NCBI RefSeq assembly: GCF_016735115.1 | Contig: NZ_JAERQJ010000001.1 | Span: 248,001 to 312,000, forward strand | Length of the DNA stretch: 64,000 nt | DNA from: Aquimarina mytili | GTDB taxonomy: Bacteria; Bacteroidota; Bacteroidia; Flavobacteriales; Flavobacteriaceae | Direction of reading: 5' to 3' | Shown here: positions 44,897-54,868 of the stretch, one piece after another | How positions within the stretch are numbered: the first letter of the stretch is position 1 | Layout: each line of letters opens with the position of its first letter | The notes under the pieces: model-generated | Database searches by the model: none | Told to the model about the DNA's origin: nothing | The model's input: the letters and a program-made list of their open reading frames with translations, nothing else | Position numbers and translations under genes: made by a program

Positions 44897-46123
44897 TTAT
44901 TCTAAGTTTTGGTTGTTATAGATACCGATGAGATGCGTTCTTACTTTAACTGCCACTTCTTCATCTTCTTTAACTTGAATTTTCATTGATTTACTATCGA
45001 CTAATGGCATATGGCATTGCACGCAGTTATTACTCATTTGTTGTGTTTTTACTTTGTCTCCTGTACAAGTAGTAGGGTTGTTTAGTGACGCGTGGCAATT
45101 CATGCATTTTTGATTAAACAAGGATAATTGTCCTCTTTCCTTTTTATGGGGGTTGTGACATGAAGAGCAATCCAGCACTTCACTCTTTTTAAAACATGTA
45201 CTCGCTTTAAGCAGGCCATATTGATTTCCATGTACATCGAGCTCTTCAAGGCTTGATTCATCATAATCCGGAAAAGAAAAGTTTTCTAAAGAATCTCCTG
45301 TCATAAATGTAAAAGCACGCTCTGTGGTTTTGGTACGTAAACCAGAGTGACATAATGCACAGGCGTCTAGTCGTTGTTGTCTGGATAAAGAACTATATTT
45401 TAATATATGCCGAGCTGTATTTTCTTCTGGATTTTGTTGATGATATTTTACATGGTCAGTGACTGTGTCATGACAACGTTGACAATCAATGCCGTAGGCA
45501 ATATTTTTTCTATGGAATTGATTGCCTTTTTTACTTCCTGATATGTTTTGAGCATAGGTTGTATGGCATTCTAAGCAACGTTCAATGACAGGTCTTGCAG
45601 GGGCAAGTTGATCTGGAGCCCCCGGACTGTTTATCCAGCTATTTGTAGGAGTAAAATAAGAAGCCTGTAATTGAAATAAGCTATTATTGTTCCACATAAG
45701 GTAAGATTGGCCTTTGGTTCCTGATCCAACAACAAGGTCCATTTTAGCACTATAAAAAGGAGTTTTTTGGGTATTGATAACGGGTTCTTGATAAAATCCA
45801 CTATCCTTAGCAACCATATTAAATACTACCTTCTCGTTAAGTTTAAAACTGTTTTTGTCATTCTCGAAGCTGCCTTTGATTGTATTTGCATTGGCTGGTT
45901 GAAGTGAATTATAATGGGCGGTTTTTAAGTGATCCTCAACTATCTGTTTATGGCATTCTATACAAATTGCTGAATCAAAAAATTCCATACCATTACGATG
46001 CTGCGCTATAGGTGTAATAGGGACATATGTAGCCGCATTTTCTTCTGATTTAATCAAAAAGAATATAGAAGCACCAATGATAATAAGTAATATAGGTACT
46101 ATAAGGATTAATCTTTTGCGCAT
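44897..46123 (-). CDS. Membrane-anchored multihaem c-type cytochrome (seven CxxCH)
   Basis: 408 residues. One N-terminal membrane helix (LILIVPILLIIIGASIFFLI) anchors a periplasmic domain with seven haem-binding motifs: CIECH, CLECH, CQRCH, CALCH, CSSCH, CMNCH and CVQCH. The arrangement resembles cytochrome c554-like/doubled CXXCH proteins that transfer electrons. No partner oxidoreductase is adjacent, so the pathway is not known. It is directly downstream of dnaE, 50 bp apart. Confidence 0.88.
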   Translation of the reverse strand: MRKRLILIVPILLIIIGASIFFLIKSEENAATYVPITPIAQHRNGMEFFDSAICIECHKQIVEDHLKTAHYNSLQPANANTIKGSFENDKNSFKLNEKVVFNMVAKDSGFYQEPVINTQKTPFYSAKMDLVVGSGTKGQSYLMWNNNSLFQLQASYFTPTNSWINSPGAPDQLAPARPVIERCLECHTTYAQNISGSKKGNQFHRKNIAYGIDCQRCHDTVTDHVKYHQQNPEENTARHILKYSSLSRQQRLDACALCHSGLRTKTTERAFTFMTGDSLENFSFPDYDESSLEELDVHGNQYGLLKASTCFKKSEVLDCSSCHNPHKKERGQLSLFNQKCMNCHASLNNPTTCTGDKVKTQQMSNNCVQCHMPLVDSKSMKIQVKEDEEVAVKVRTHLIGIYNNQNLE

Positions 46124-46173
46124 AGAGGATAGATCTTAACACCAAGATACGCTAAATTTACAGAATACTTTTT

Positions 46174-49100
46174 TTAGTTTAACTTATAATACACAGAATC
46201 ATTTTCTAAAGCGGCTAGCAGTTCCTGAGAGATATTTACTTTTTGTTTTCTGCTTGGCATATGCAATTTCAGTTGTTCGGCCATCTCATAAATCACAAAA
46301 TTTAGCGTATGATTTCCAGAATGCTCTGTCAGTAATTCTTTTAACCCATCAATTCTTGAGTCAGAAAGATTGTTGATGTCTAATTGAATGGTTAATTTTT
46401 TGGCATAAGTTTCCATGACATCGTGTAATAACTGAAAGCTATTAAACTGTATTCTGGGATCACCTTTTTTACCAGTGTCTCGATTTACCCAACCTTCTTT
46501 TACATAAGCTTTAGCATAGACAAAAGTGCTTTTTACTAAAAATGGCCTATGTTTAAGATACTCTTCTCCAAATATTCTGAATTCGTGAGCGGTATTATAA
46601 TCTTCTACAGTAAAAGTAGCCCAACCTTTACCATTTTTCGAAGTACGATGTTCTACAGTAGTAATCACGCCACCAAAAGAAAGCTCTCTATTAATATTGC
46701 TTTCTAAATCTGCAAAATTCAATAAAGTAGCATTACAGAAATATTTCATTTCATATTTAAAATCATCTAGTGGGTGGCCAGAGAGGTATATCCCCACTAC
46801 TTCTTTTTCACGTGCTAATTTTTCCATAGTTCCCCATTCTTCACAAGGGGGTACTATAGGTTCTGGAATTTGTACATCACTTGATTCACCAAAAAGACTT
46901 ACTTGCGATGAGTTTTCGCTTTCCTGATATTTAGATCCATATCGCATTGCTTTTTCTAAAAAGGTAACGCCATCTCCTTCGTCATGAAAATATTGCCCTC
47001 TATGTGTTTCTGTAAACGAATCAAAACCACCAGCAAGAGCTAAGCTCTCGAAAGCCTTTTTATTAGCTGCGCGAAGATCTATTCGTTTTGCCAGATCAAA
47101 AATAGATCGATAGGGGCCATCTTCCTTTCGGTTTTCTACAATGGTTGCAACAGCTCCGGTACCCACACCTTTTATTGCACCCATACCGAAACGAACAGCG
47201 CCATCCTTATTCACCGAAAATTTACGGTAGGATTCATTTACGTCTGGACCCAGTACATCTAATTTCATTCGTTTACATTCTTCCATAAAGAAAGTAACCT
47301 GCTTGATATCATTCATGTTATTAGAAAGAACGGCAGCCATATATTCTGCAGGATAATGGGCTTTTAAATATGCAGTTTGATAGGCAATCCAGGCATAGCA
47401 TGTAGAGTGTGATTTATTAAATGCATAGGCTGCAAAAGCTTCCCAATCTTTCCAGATTTTTTCAAGTTTATCTTCAGGATGGCCTTTGGCAGCCGCCTGT
47501 TCGATAAATTTTGGTTTCATTTTATCCAGAACAGCCTTTTGTTTTTTACCCATGGCCTTACGCAAAACATCGGCTTCACCTTTTGTAAAATCAGCTAGTT
47601 TTTGAGACAAGAGCATCACTTGCTCCTGATACACTGTAATACCGTAGGTTTCTTTTAGGTATTCTTCGCAGGCTTCTAGGTCGTATATGATTTCTTCAGT
47701 ACCATGCTTTCTATTAATAAAACTAGGAATATATTCTAATGGCCCTGGTCTGTATAATGCATTCATGGCAATTAGATCAGCAAAAACAGTAGGTTTAAGC
47801 TCTTTCATATATTTCTGCATCCCGGGAGATTCGTATTGGAATACTCCAACTGTTTCTCCACGTTGGAAGAGCGCGTAGGTTTCTTCATCATCGAGAGGGA
47901 AATTCTCTGGATCTAATTCTACACCATGTTTGGCCTTTACAATTTTTACAGTATCTTTAATTAAAGTTAAGGTTTTAAGCCCCAAGAAGTCCATTTTGAG
48001 AAGGCCTGCACTTTCTACAACCGAGTTGTCAAATTGTGTACAGTACATATCAGAATCCTTGGCTAGCGCTACGGGAACAAATTTGGTGATATCATCGGGT
48101 GTGATAATTACACCACAAGCATGGATTCCTGTATTTCTAACAGATCCTTCTAAAACCCGAGCTTGATTTAAAGTTTCTGCTTCCAGATCAGAACCTTCTG
48201 CTATATTTAAAAGTTCATTAACTTTTTCTAGTTCGTCGCTTCTAAATTTTTTCTTTAAGGTTGCTTCGTCAACTCCAAAGATTTTTCCAAGCTTTGACAT
48301 ATTAGGAATCAACTTAGCAATGCGATCGGCATCACCAAGAGGCAGATCCAGTACCCTGGCGGTATCTCGTATCGAAGATTTTGCAGCCATTGTACCATAC
48401 GTAATAATTTGAGCTACTTGGTTGGCTCCATATTTTTCGATTACGTAATCCATTACCCGACCACGGCCTTCATCATCAAAATCAATATCAATATCGGGCA
48501 TGCTTACACGATCCGGATTTAGAAAACGCTCAAAAAGCAGGTCATACTTTATAGGGTCTAGATTTGTAATCCAAAGGCAGTATGCTACAGCAGACCCAGC
48601 TGCTGACCCACGCCCTGGCCCCACTGATACGCCCATATCTCGCGCAGCACGAATAAAATCTTCTACAATAAGAAAATATCCTGGATATCCTGTTTTTTCA
48701 ATTACCTTAAGCTCGAAATCGAGACGTTCATCAATTTCTGGTGTGATATCACCATATCTTATTTTAGCGCCTTCATAAGTGATATGTCGTAAATACGCAT
48801 TTTCACCACGTTTACCTCCATCAATATTATCTTCGTCAGATTGGAACTCTTCGGGGATATCAAAGGCGGGTAATAATACATCCCTGGCAAGTACGAAAGG
48901 CTCTATTTTATTAACAATTTCCTGTATATTAATGATCGCATTTGGTAAATCTTTGAAGAGGTTCTTCATCTCTTCCTGAGACTTAAAATAGTATTCCTGA
49001 TTTGGCAATCCGTAGCGATATCCTCTACCACGTCCTATCGGAGTTGCTTGTTTTTCACCATCTTTCACACATAATAAGATGTCATGGGCATTGGCATCTT

Positions 49101-50559
49101 TCTTTTCGCAATAATATGTATTGTTTGTGGCAACGGTTTTTATATTATGCTTTTTAGAAAACTCGATAAGTACTTGATTTACTCTGTTTTCGTCTTCTTG
49201 ATTATGTCGCATGATTTCTATATAGAGATCATCGCCAAACTCTTGATGCCACCATAATAAAGCTTCTTCTGCTTGCTTTTCTCCAATATTTAAAACCTTA
49301 CTAGGTACTTCACCATAGAGATTACCAGTAAGCACAATGATATCTTCTTTATATTGTTTGACAACTTCTCTATCAATTCTTGGGATATAATAGAATCCAT
49401 CTACAAAGGCAATAGAAGACATTTTGGCTAAGTTGTGGTACCCGTTTTTATTTTTTGCGAGCATCACGATTTGATATCCATTATCTTTTCTGGATTTATC
49501 TTTATGATTTTCGCATACAAAAAATTCACAACCTACAATAGGTTTCATTTCAACACCTTCTGGTTCTTGACCATTTTCAAGAGCTTCTGCATTTGCTACC
49601 TGAACACTTTTATTGTGGTTAGATACGGCTTGTACAAAATGGAAGGCCCCCATCATATTAGCATGATCTGTCATAGCAACAGCATTCATTTTGTGAGAGG
49701 CAGCTACTTTTACCAGATCTGGGATACTGGTTGTGGATTGTAATACAGAAAACTGTGTGTGATTATGTAAATGCGCAAAGTTAACCTCGTCAAGTGCGGC
49801 AATATTTTGATCTAGTTCTTGTTGAGATAAATCCGAAGTTTGATCTTTTGCAAGCTCTTCTTGTATTTTTTGCGAAGCTTTTTTGAGATTAATATGTTTT
49901 AATCCAATAAGCTGAATGGGTTCAGGATTTCTTTCATTGAAATTTTGAAAGTAGCCTGGCTGAACGTCAAGTTCTTCAAGTGTAAATATTTGTTTCCGAA
50001 TCAATTCTAGAAAACAACGTGTAGTTGCCTCTACATCGGCTGTAGCATTGTGCGCATCACCAAAAGCAACTCCAAAAAGGTGTTCATGCAATTCGGTAAG
50101 CGTAGGTAGTTTAAATTTACCACCTCTACCTCCAGGTATTTTACAAAGTTCTGCGGTAGTCTCGGTACAGGTGTCTAGAACGGGTAAGTTCTGTAAATCA
50201 TTTTCTACTCCTAAACGATAAAATTCGGCACCCATGATATTGACATCAAACCCTACATTTTGACCAACGATAAACTTAGTTTTAGATAGCGCGATATTAA
50301 ATTTTTCAAGAACTTCTTCTAACGTAATTCCATCATGATCTGCAAGCTCTGTAGAGATACCATGAATCTTTTCCGCATCATACGGAATGTTGAAACCTTT
50401 GGGTTTTACCAAATAGTCTTGATGTTCGATGCAATTTCCCATAGCATCATGCAATTGCCAGGCAATTTGTATACATCTAGGCCAATTATCAGTATCGCTA
50501 ATAGGTGCATCCCATCGCTTTGGTAATCCGGTAGTTTCGGTATCAAAAACTAAGTACAT
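46174..50559 (-). CDS. dnaE: DNA polymerase III alpha subunit with N-terminal proofreading exonuclease
   Basis: 1461 residues. The N-terminal DEDDh exonuclease (about 1-200; FDTETTGLP, then AHNATADVEATTRC) is fused to a complete DnaE: PHP domain starting at HLHNHTQFSVLQ (about residue 265), palm with the catalytic PDIDIDFDDEGRG (about residue 685), fingers, and a C-terminal OB domain. It is the replicative polymerase catalytic subunit. Fused exonuclease domains are usual in Bacteroidota DnaE, as I remember it, and explain why a separate epsilon subunit may be dispensable. Confidence 0.95.
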   Translation of the reverse strand: MYLVFDTETTGLPKRWDAPISDTDNWPRCIQIAWQLHDAMGNCIEHQDYLVKPKGFNIPYDAEKIHGISTELADHDGITLEEVLEKFNIALSKTKFIVGQNVGFDVNIMGAEFYRLGVENDLQNLPVLDTCTETTAELCKIPGGRGGKFKLPTLTELHEHLFGVAFGDAHNATADVEATTRCFLELIRKQIFTLEELDVQPGYFQNFNERNPEPIQLIGLKHINLKKASQKIQEELAKDQTSDLSQQELDQNIAALDEVNFAHLHNHTQFSVLQSTTSIPDLVKVAASHKMNAVAMTDHANMMGAFHFVQAVSNHNKSVQVANAEALENGQEPEGVEMKPIVGCEFFVCENHKDKSRKDNGYQIVMLAKNKNGYHNLAKMSSIAFVDGFYYIPRIDREVVKQYKEDIIVLTGNLYGEVPSKVLNIGEKQAEEALLWWHQEFGDDLYIEIMRHNQEDENRVNQVLIEFSKKHNIKTVATNNTYYCEKKDANAHDILLCVKDGEKQATPIGRGRGYRYGLPNQEYYFKSQEEMKNLFKDLPNAIINIQEIVNKIEPFVLARDVLLPAFDIPEEFQSDEDNIDGGKRGENAYLRHITYEGAKIRYGDITPEIDERLDFELKVIEKTGYPGYFLIVEDFIRAARDMGVSVGPGRGSAAGSAVAYCLWITNLDPIKYDLLFERFLNPDRVSMPDIDIDFDDEGRGRVMDYVIEKYGANQVAQIITYGTMAAKSSIRDTARVLDLPLGDADRIAKLIPNMSKLGKIFGVDEATLKKKFRSDELEKVNELLNIAEGSDLEAETLNQARVLEGSVRNTGIHACGVIITPDDITKFVPVALAKDSDMYCTQFDNSVVESAGLLKMDFLGLKTLTLIKDTVKIVKAKHGVELDPENFPLDDEETYALFQRGETVGVFQYESPGMQKYMKELKPTVFADLIAMNALYRPGPLEYIPSFINRKHGTEEIIYDLEACEEYLKETYGITVYQEQVMLLSQKLADFTKGEADVLRKAMGKKQKAVLDKMKPKFIEQAAAKGHPEDKLEKIWKDWEAFAAYAFNKSHSTCYAWIAYQTAYLKAHYPAEYMAAVLSNNMNDIKQVTFFMEECKRMKLDVLGPDVNESYRKFSVNKDGAVRFGMGAIKGVGTGAVATIVENRKEDGPYRSIFDLAKRIDLRAANKKAFESLALAGGFDSFTETHRGQYFHDEGDGVTFLEKAMRYGSKYQESENSSQVSLFGESSDVQIPEPIVPPCEEWGTMEKLAREKEVVGIYLSGHPLDDFKYEMKYFCNATLLNFADLESNINRELSFGGVITTVEHRTSKNGKGWATFTVEDYNTAHEFRIFGEEYLKHRPFLVKSTFVYAKAYVKEGWVNRDTGKKGDPRIQFNSFQLLHDVMETYAKKLTIQLDINNLSDSRIDGLKELLTEHSGNHTLNFVIYEMAEQLKLHMPSRKQKVNISQELLAALENDSVYYKLN

Positions 50560-50671
50560 AAAAGGTGTATTTCGAGAACGTCTAAATCCTTACTTATAGA
50601 CTTTCAAAAATACAGAAAATCATAGATTCGTTTCTGTAAAAGTTATTCATAATTATTAACTATTTAAAAAT

Positions 50672-50709
50672 AAAAAAAGCTTAGAAACATATAATGCCTC
50701 TAAGCTTTT
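50672..50709 (-). terminator. Terminator of the 450-residue lipoprotein gene
   Basis: 11-bp stem AAAAGCTTAGA/TCTAAGCTTTT with a 13-nt loop and a T run on the minus strand. Confidence 0.75.
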
Positions 50710-50736
50710 ACAATTGCTTAATTTTTATAGCCAACG

Positions 50737-52089
50737 TTATCTATTGCGCGGTGATCCTATTTGAGTGCCGATTACGCTTTCTGAAGGCTGCGTAATTACA
50801 GGGCAGTTAATGATTGCTCCAGTAGCGGTTAATAAATCGGATAACGAATTTGCAAGAGGACTTGGATTTGCATTCCCTCTAAATGGGATCAATACACCGT
50901 CTGCCAAAAGCTCATTTATTTGATCGAAGCTTTGTAAAATTGGACGGTCAGATTCAGGAATTGTAAATTCTGTGATATGGGCATCCCACATAGGAGCATA
51001 TCTTGTGTCTCTTGGGTCAATTGGGAACGTATTCGTTGGATCCTGTACTTGTCGGTCACTTAAAGAAGCCGAATTTAAACCTTGTACTCCAAGACCATCT
51101 GTATCGGTAGTTCTTCCATTTGCTGTAGGGCTAAAAGGGAGCATAGAGCCTCCTGGAAACAGACCAAATGTGGGTAAATTAGCCAATCTTGGAGCAAAAA
51201 CTCCTAATTCAATAGTAGCTGGTCCGGGGTCAGAAGTATCTGTTACAATATGAAAGTAATAAGGTCTACCATCTTGCCATCCATCTAAAAGTTGCATTAC
51301 CACAGAAGCTTGATCAGGAGCAAAATTTGGATTATTTAAGTCATCTTCTTGCTCTGGTCCATTTCCATCTGGATGAGGAATTCTATCATGAATGCCAGTG
51401 CTATTTGCTACCGGTTGAGCATTGATTACGACTCCGCTAGGTAAAACTACATAAGACGACCAATTGGCATCTGCAATAGCTCCAGGGTTTACCTCTGCTG
51501 GGGGAAAACCAAATAATAATCCATCACTTGAAGTGCCACCAGCTACTAGTGATCTTTTAGGTGAAAAATCTACAGATCCTTCAAAAACAAGTCTTCCTCG
51601 GCGAGTAAAATACCCTTTTTGTTCACCGCCGGACCCAATTGAGGCGGCCATTCTAGGAGAAAATATGACCCCCAGTTTTTTAGCCATCTTTTTATTAGAT
51701 GCTTCGGTTATTACATAATAAATTGTTCTACGACTTCCATCAGGCAAAGTTTCCCAGCCTTTAAACATTGGAAATCTTGCCGTGGGCCCTGCAGGTACTA
51801 CAGATCGATCTATTCGATAATCTATACCTAATACACTTGGCAGAAATACATTCTGCTCTTCAGTAAAACGAAGTGCAGGTCTAAAAGCATTATAAGGAGT
51901 TCCTCCATCTCTTCGAATACTATTTAATAGTAGTCTGGCTTCTTTTAAAGCTATAAAAGTCTGAAAAGATTTTGCATCTGCTTCTTCTACAGATTGATCT
52001 TCTATAACTATAGCATCATCATCGGTATTGCATGCAGTAAATATTGAGGCTACAAATAGGGTTAAGAGTATTGTCTTTAAATTTTTCAT
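50737..52089 (-). CDS. Uncharacterised lipoprotein, 450 residues
   Basis: Lipoprotein signal with Cys at LFVASIFTACNTDDD, followed by a large mature domain without cysteine clusters or enzymatic motifs. Distinct segments: FTEEQNVFLPSVLGIDYRID, IHDRIPHPDGNGPEQEDD and MWDAHITEFTIPESDRP. I do not recognise the family; proteins described only as hypothetical with similar length occur in marine bacteria. The C-terminus lacks a T9SS domain. It is followed by a terminator and appears to be transcribed alone. Confidence 0.7.
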   Translation of the reverse strand: MKNLKTILLTLFVASIFTACNTDDDAIVIEDQSVEEADAKSFQTFIALKEARLLLNSIRRDGGTPYNAFRPALRFTEEQNVFLPSVLGIDYRIDRSVVPAGPTARFPMFKGWETLPDGSRRTIYYVITEASNKKMAKKLGVIFSPRMAASIGSGGEQKGYFTRRGRLVFEGSVDFSPKRSLVAGGTSSDGLLFGFPPAEVNPGAIADANWSSYVVLPSGVVINAQPVANSTGIHDRIPHPDGNGPEQEDDLNNPNFAPDQASVVMQLLDGWQDGRPYYFHIVTDTSDPGPATIELGVFAPRLANLPTFGLFPGGSMLPFSPTANGRTTDTDGLGVQGLNSASLSDRQVQDPTNTFPIDPRDTRYAPMWDAHITEFTIPESDRPILQSFDQINELLADGVLIPFRGNANPSPLANSLSDLLTATGAIINCPVITQPSESVIGTQIGSPRNR

Positions 52090-52529
52090 GATGTTGTTTT
52101 TTTAAATTTTTGTGTCTTTAAAAAAACAATTGGCCAATCGTCTTTAGGTTTCAAAAGCTAATATTTAAGTTTTGATATATGTTCAGACGACAGCACTATT
52201 TTGTGCTTACAAAGAAAAATTTTAAAATATGCGAAGGGTAATGGGGCTTATATCATTAATAAACTTGTATACCCTTGATTAACAGTTGTTTATTTATTTT
52301 GTTTAGAACGAGTTAAGGATCTTATTAAAAATGTAATTTGGCAATTAATTAACAAAACTGTACAGATAGTGAAGATGTGCAGAGACCAGCAAATGTTAGC
52401 TATCTAACATATTTTATAAGGATAGAGGAGTACTGTTTAGAAAATATTTTAGGTTTCGTTCCTAAAAAATTAAAAAGTGCTCATTGATATCAATGAGCAC
52501 TTTTCATGGTTAAGTTGAGCTGTGGTTTT
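52090..52529. other. Gene-free region between two lipoprotein genes
   Basis: About 440 bp. It contains the terminator at 52473-52504 and should hold the promoter of the upstream-most lipoprotein gene. Otherwise AT-rich with no recognised element. Confidence 0.5.
52473..52504 (-). terminator. Terminator after the DUF6252-like gene
   Basis: Perfect 32-bp palindrome, arms AAAAGTGCTCATTGA and its complement around a TA centre, with T runs on both strands. Confidence 0.85.
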
Positions 52530-53372
52530 TTAATAACCAAATTCAAATAAACCTTCTGATATTTGTACGCCGCTTCTGGTTTCAAATTCAAAACTTCCAC
52601 TAATACATTTTGTTACTGTATCGTGACTAGTTATTGTAAGTGTTCCAGATCGTGCAGAAGACTTGTCATTTAATGCGGTATATGTAGCGCTATAATCACC
52701 AGATCCAGTTAAAGAATAATTTCCAGTGGATGCATTAGAAGGGAATACTATTGAAATTTCTCCTTCTTGATTTGTAGCTTTTATGATGATAGATACGTTT
52801 TCTACACCAAAAACTTCGGCAGAATGATCATCTGTAATCATTTCAGAACCATTAACAAGTGCAGTTAATGATGCATTAAGTAAACAAGGGTTAGTATTGT
52901 TTCGAATCACTTCTTCTTCTGTAACTCCATTTTCTAAAGGAATTTTGTAAAACCACCCATCGCTAAAGTTCGTAGTGTTTCCGTTTTCATCCTTAAGGTT
53001 GTTAAAGAAAAAAGTTCCAGAAATTTCATTGTTATGAATTTCTGTAATAGTTACAGTTCCTTCTGTTTCTCCTTCTGCAGAATTAAATTCTTCCTGATCC
53101 TTTTTAAAACTTACTTTTTGAACAGTTTGTTGCGAAGTTTTGTAAGATCCAACTTGTGTTGCTGAAGTAGAAAAACTTATTGATTTTTCGCCAGCAGTTC
53201 CTGAGATTACTAATGTACCATCTTCATAAATGACTGCACTCTTGATCGAAGATCTAAAAATTTCTCCATCAATTTTAGTCTGTAAAGCAGGGTCATTGAT
53301 TTCGATATCAGTTGAACAAGAAGTAAAAATAAAGCAGAAAACTGCTAATAGTTGAGTAGTAGTTCTGATCAT
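52530..53372 (-). CDS. DUF6252-like lipoprotein with two similar domains
   Basis: 280 residues. Lipoprotein signal (FCFIFTSCSTD). Two beta-rich halves, about 30-150 and 165-280, each with a pattern of sodium-free GTLVISG/GTLTITS strands and ISGTFFF/ISGSFEF segments, as in DUF6252 proteins of Flavobacteriia. The function is unknown; probably attached to the outer or inner membrane. Confidence 0.65.
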   Translation of the reverse strand: MIRTTTQLLAVFCFIFTSCSTDIEINDPALQTKIDGEIFRSSIKSAVIYEDGTLVISGTAGEKSISFSTSATQVGSYKTSQQTVQKVSFKKDQEEFNSAEGETEGTVTITEIHNNEISGTFFFNNLKDENGNTTNFSDGWFYKIPLENGVTEEEVIRNNTNPCLLNASLTALVNGSEMITDDHSAEVFGVENVSIIIKATNQEGEISIVFPSNASTGNYSLTGSGDYSATYTALNDKSSARSGTLTITSHDTVTKCISGSFEFETRSGVQISEGLFEFGY

Positions 53373-53708
53373 AGGCTTGGGGCTTTATAAAAATTTACGG
53401 ATAAACCGTATCTTGTTTATGACCACAAACATAAAATGAAAATTTCAAGAAAACAACTTTTTTATCGAAAAAAAGCATGTTTTATCGATGAAATACACAA
53501 AATGTTGTTTTTTTAGTTAAAAAGTAGGTGAATTTTGTGTTTTAGTACTCCAAATTTCACTCTGCTGCATAGAAAATTGATTTTTAAAAAGTTAGCGTAT
53601 TGAGCATTTGAGATAAACTTTTGTAATTATTAATTCTTTTTCAAAAAGAAATAAGTATCTTTGCGCCCTTAATTATAAACAGGGTCGAGTACCCAAAAAT
53701 TAATTTTT
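53373..53708. other. Intergenic region upstream of rpsP
   Basis: 336 bp, AT-rich. It contains a -7 box for rpsP at 53656-53663 and presumably the lipoprotein promoter on the opposite strand. Nothing else is recognised. Confidence 0.5.
53656..53663 (+). promoter_or_regulatory. -7 box of the rpsP operon
   Basis: TATCTTTG matches TAnnTTTG and lies 45 bp before the rpsP start; the -33 box is unclear. Confidence 0.5.
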
Positions 53709-54236
53709 ATGCCTGTTAAAATTAGATTACAGAGACATGGTAAAAAAGGGAAACCTTTTTACTGGATCGTAGCAGCAGATGCTAGATCAAAAAGAGATGG
53801 TAGATATCTTGAAAAATTAGGGACGTACAATCCTAACGTAAACCCAGCTAGTGTTGACCTTGATGTTGATGGAGCTGTAAAATGGTTACAAAATGGAGCA
53901 CAACCTACTGATACTGCAAGAGCTATTTTATCTTATAAAGGAGCTTTACTTAAAAATCACCTGGCAGGTGGAGTAAAAAAAGGAGCCCTAACTGAAGAAC
54001 AAGCTGCTGAGAAATTTGAAGCTTGGTTATCAGAAAAAGAAGGTAGTGTTAATGCTAAGAAAGATGCATTAGCAAAAGCTGAAGCAGCTGAAAAGGCTAA
54101 GGCCCTAGAAGCTGAAAAAGAAGTAAATGCTAAGCGTGAGGCTGAAGCTGCTGCTGCAAATGCACCAGAAGAAGCGCCAGAAGCTGAAGCTGCGGCAGAA
54201 GAAGTAACTACAGAAGCTAGCAACGAGGAAGAATAG
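53709..54236 (+). CDS. rpsP: 30S ribosomal protein S16 with extended acidic/alanine tail
   Basis: 175 residues. The first 80 residues are S16 ([34 protein letters not shown]). The rest is an Ala/Glu/Lys-rich extension (about 100-175) that should be helical; S16 is about 80-90 residues in E. coli, and long tails are usual in Bacteroidota. It is the first gene of the conserved rpsP-rimM unit. Confidence 0.97.
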   Translation: MPVKIRLQRHGKKGKPFYWIVAADARSKRDGRYLEKLGTYNPNVNPASVDLDVDGAVKWLQNGAQPTDTARAILSYKGALLKNHLAGGVKKGALTEEQAAEKFEAWLSEKEGSVNAKKDALAKAEAAEKAKALEAEKEVNAKREAEAAAANAPEEAPEAEAAAEEVTTEASNEEE

Positions 54237-54250
54237 TTGCATTATTGACG

Positions 54251-54775
54251 ATGAAGAAAGAAGAATGCTTCTATCTAGGTAAAATCGTAAGTAAATTTAG
54301 TTTTAAGGGTGAGGTGTTGATTAAATTGGACACCGATGAACCTGAAAGTTATGTGAAAATGGAATCAGTATTTATTGATTATAACAATAATCTGGTTCCA
54401 TTTTTTATTGAAAGATCTTCGCTTCATAAAAGCGATTTACTTAGAGTAAAATTCGAAGATGTAGACACTGAAGAAGATGCGGATGATCTTATGAAAGCCG
54501 AAATTTATCTTCCACTTTACTTATTGCCTAAACTTGAAGGGGATCAGTTTTATTTCCACGAAGTTATTGGGTTTACAATTGTAGATAGTGCTTTTGGAGA
54601 AGTAGGTCTTATTAAATCGATTAATGATTCTACAGCTCAGGCATTATTCGAAATAGATCGCGAGGGTACCGAGATTCTTATCCCAATGAATGATGAATTT
54701 ATCAATACAATAGATAGAGAAAAAAAGATAGTTCAGGTAACCACCCCCGAAGGATTGATTGATCTTTATCTGTAA
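54251..54775 (+). CDS. rimM: Ribosome maturation factor RimM
   Basis: 174 residues from the ATG at 54251; a TTG at 54245 is a less likely start. RimM assists assembly of the 30S head with S16/S19. N-terminal RimM domain (FYLGKIVSKFSFKGEVLIK), C-terminal PRC barrel (FYFHEVIGFTIVD, then ILIPMNDEFI). It follows rpsP after 14 bp, the standard order. Confidence 0.93.
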   Translation: MKKEECFYLGKIVSKFSFKGEVLIKLDTDEPESYVKMESVFIDYNNNLVPFFIERSSLHKSDLLRVKFEDVDTEEDADDLMKAEIYLPLYLLPKLEGDQFYFHEVIGFTIVDSAFGEVGLIKSINDSTAQALFEIDREGTEILIPMNDEFINTIDREKKIVQVTTPEGLIDLYL

Positions 54776-54868
54776 GTGTTGTATTTTACGATAAAATCCA
54801 ACAATTCGAATACTTTCCAAAAGTTAATATACTCGAAACAACAATTTTCTAATATTGGAATTTAAATT

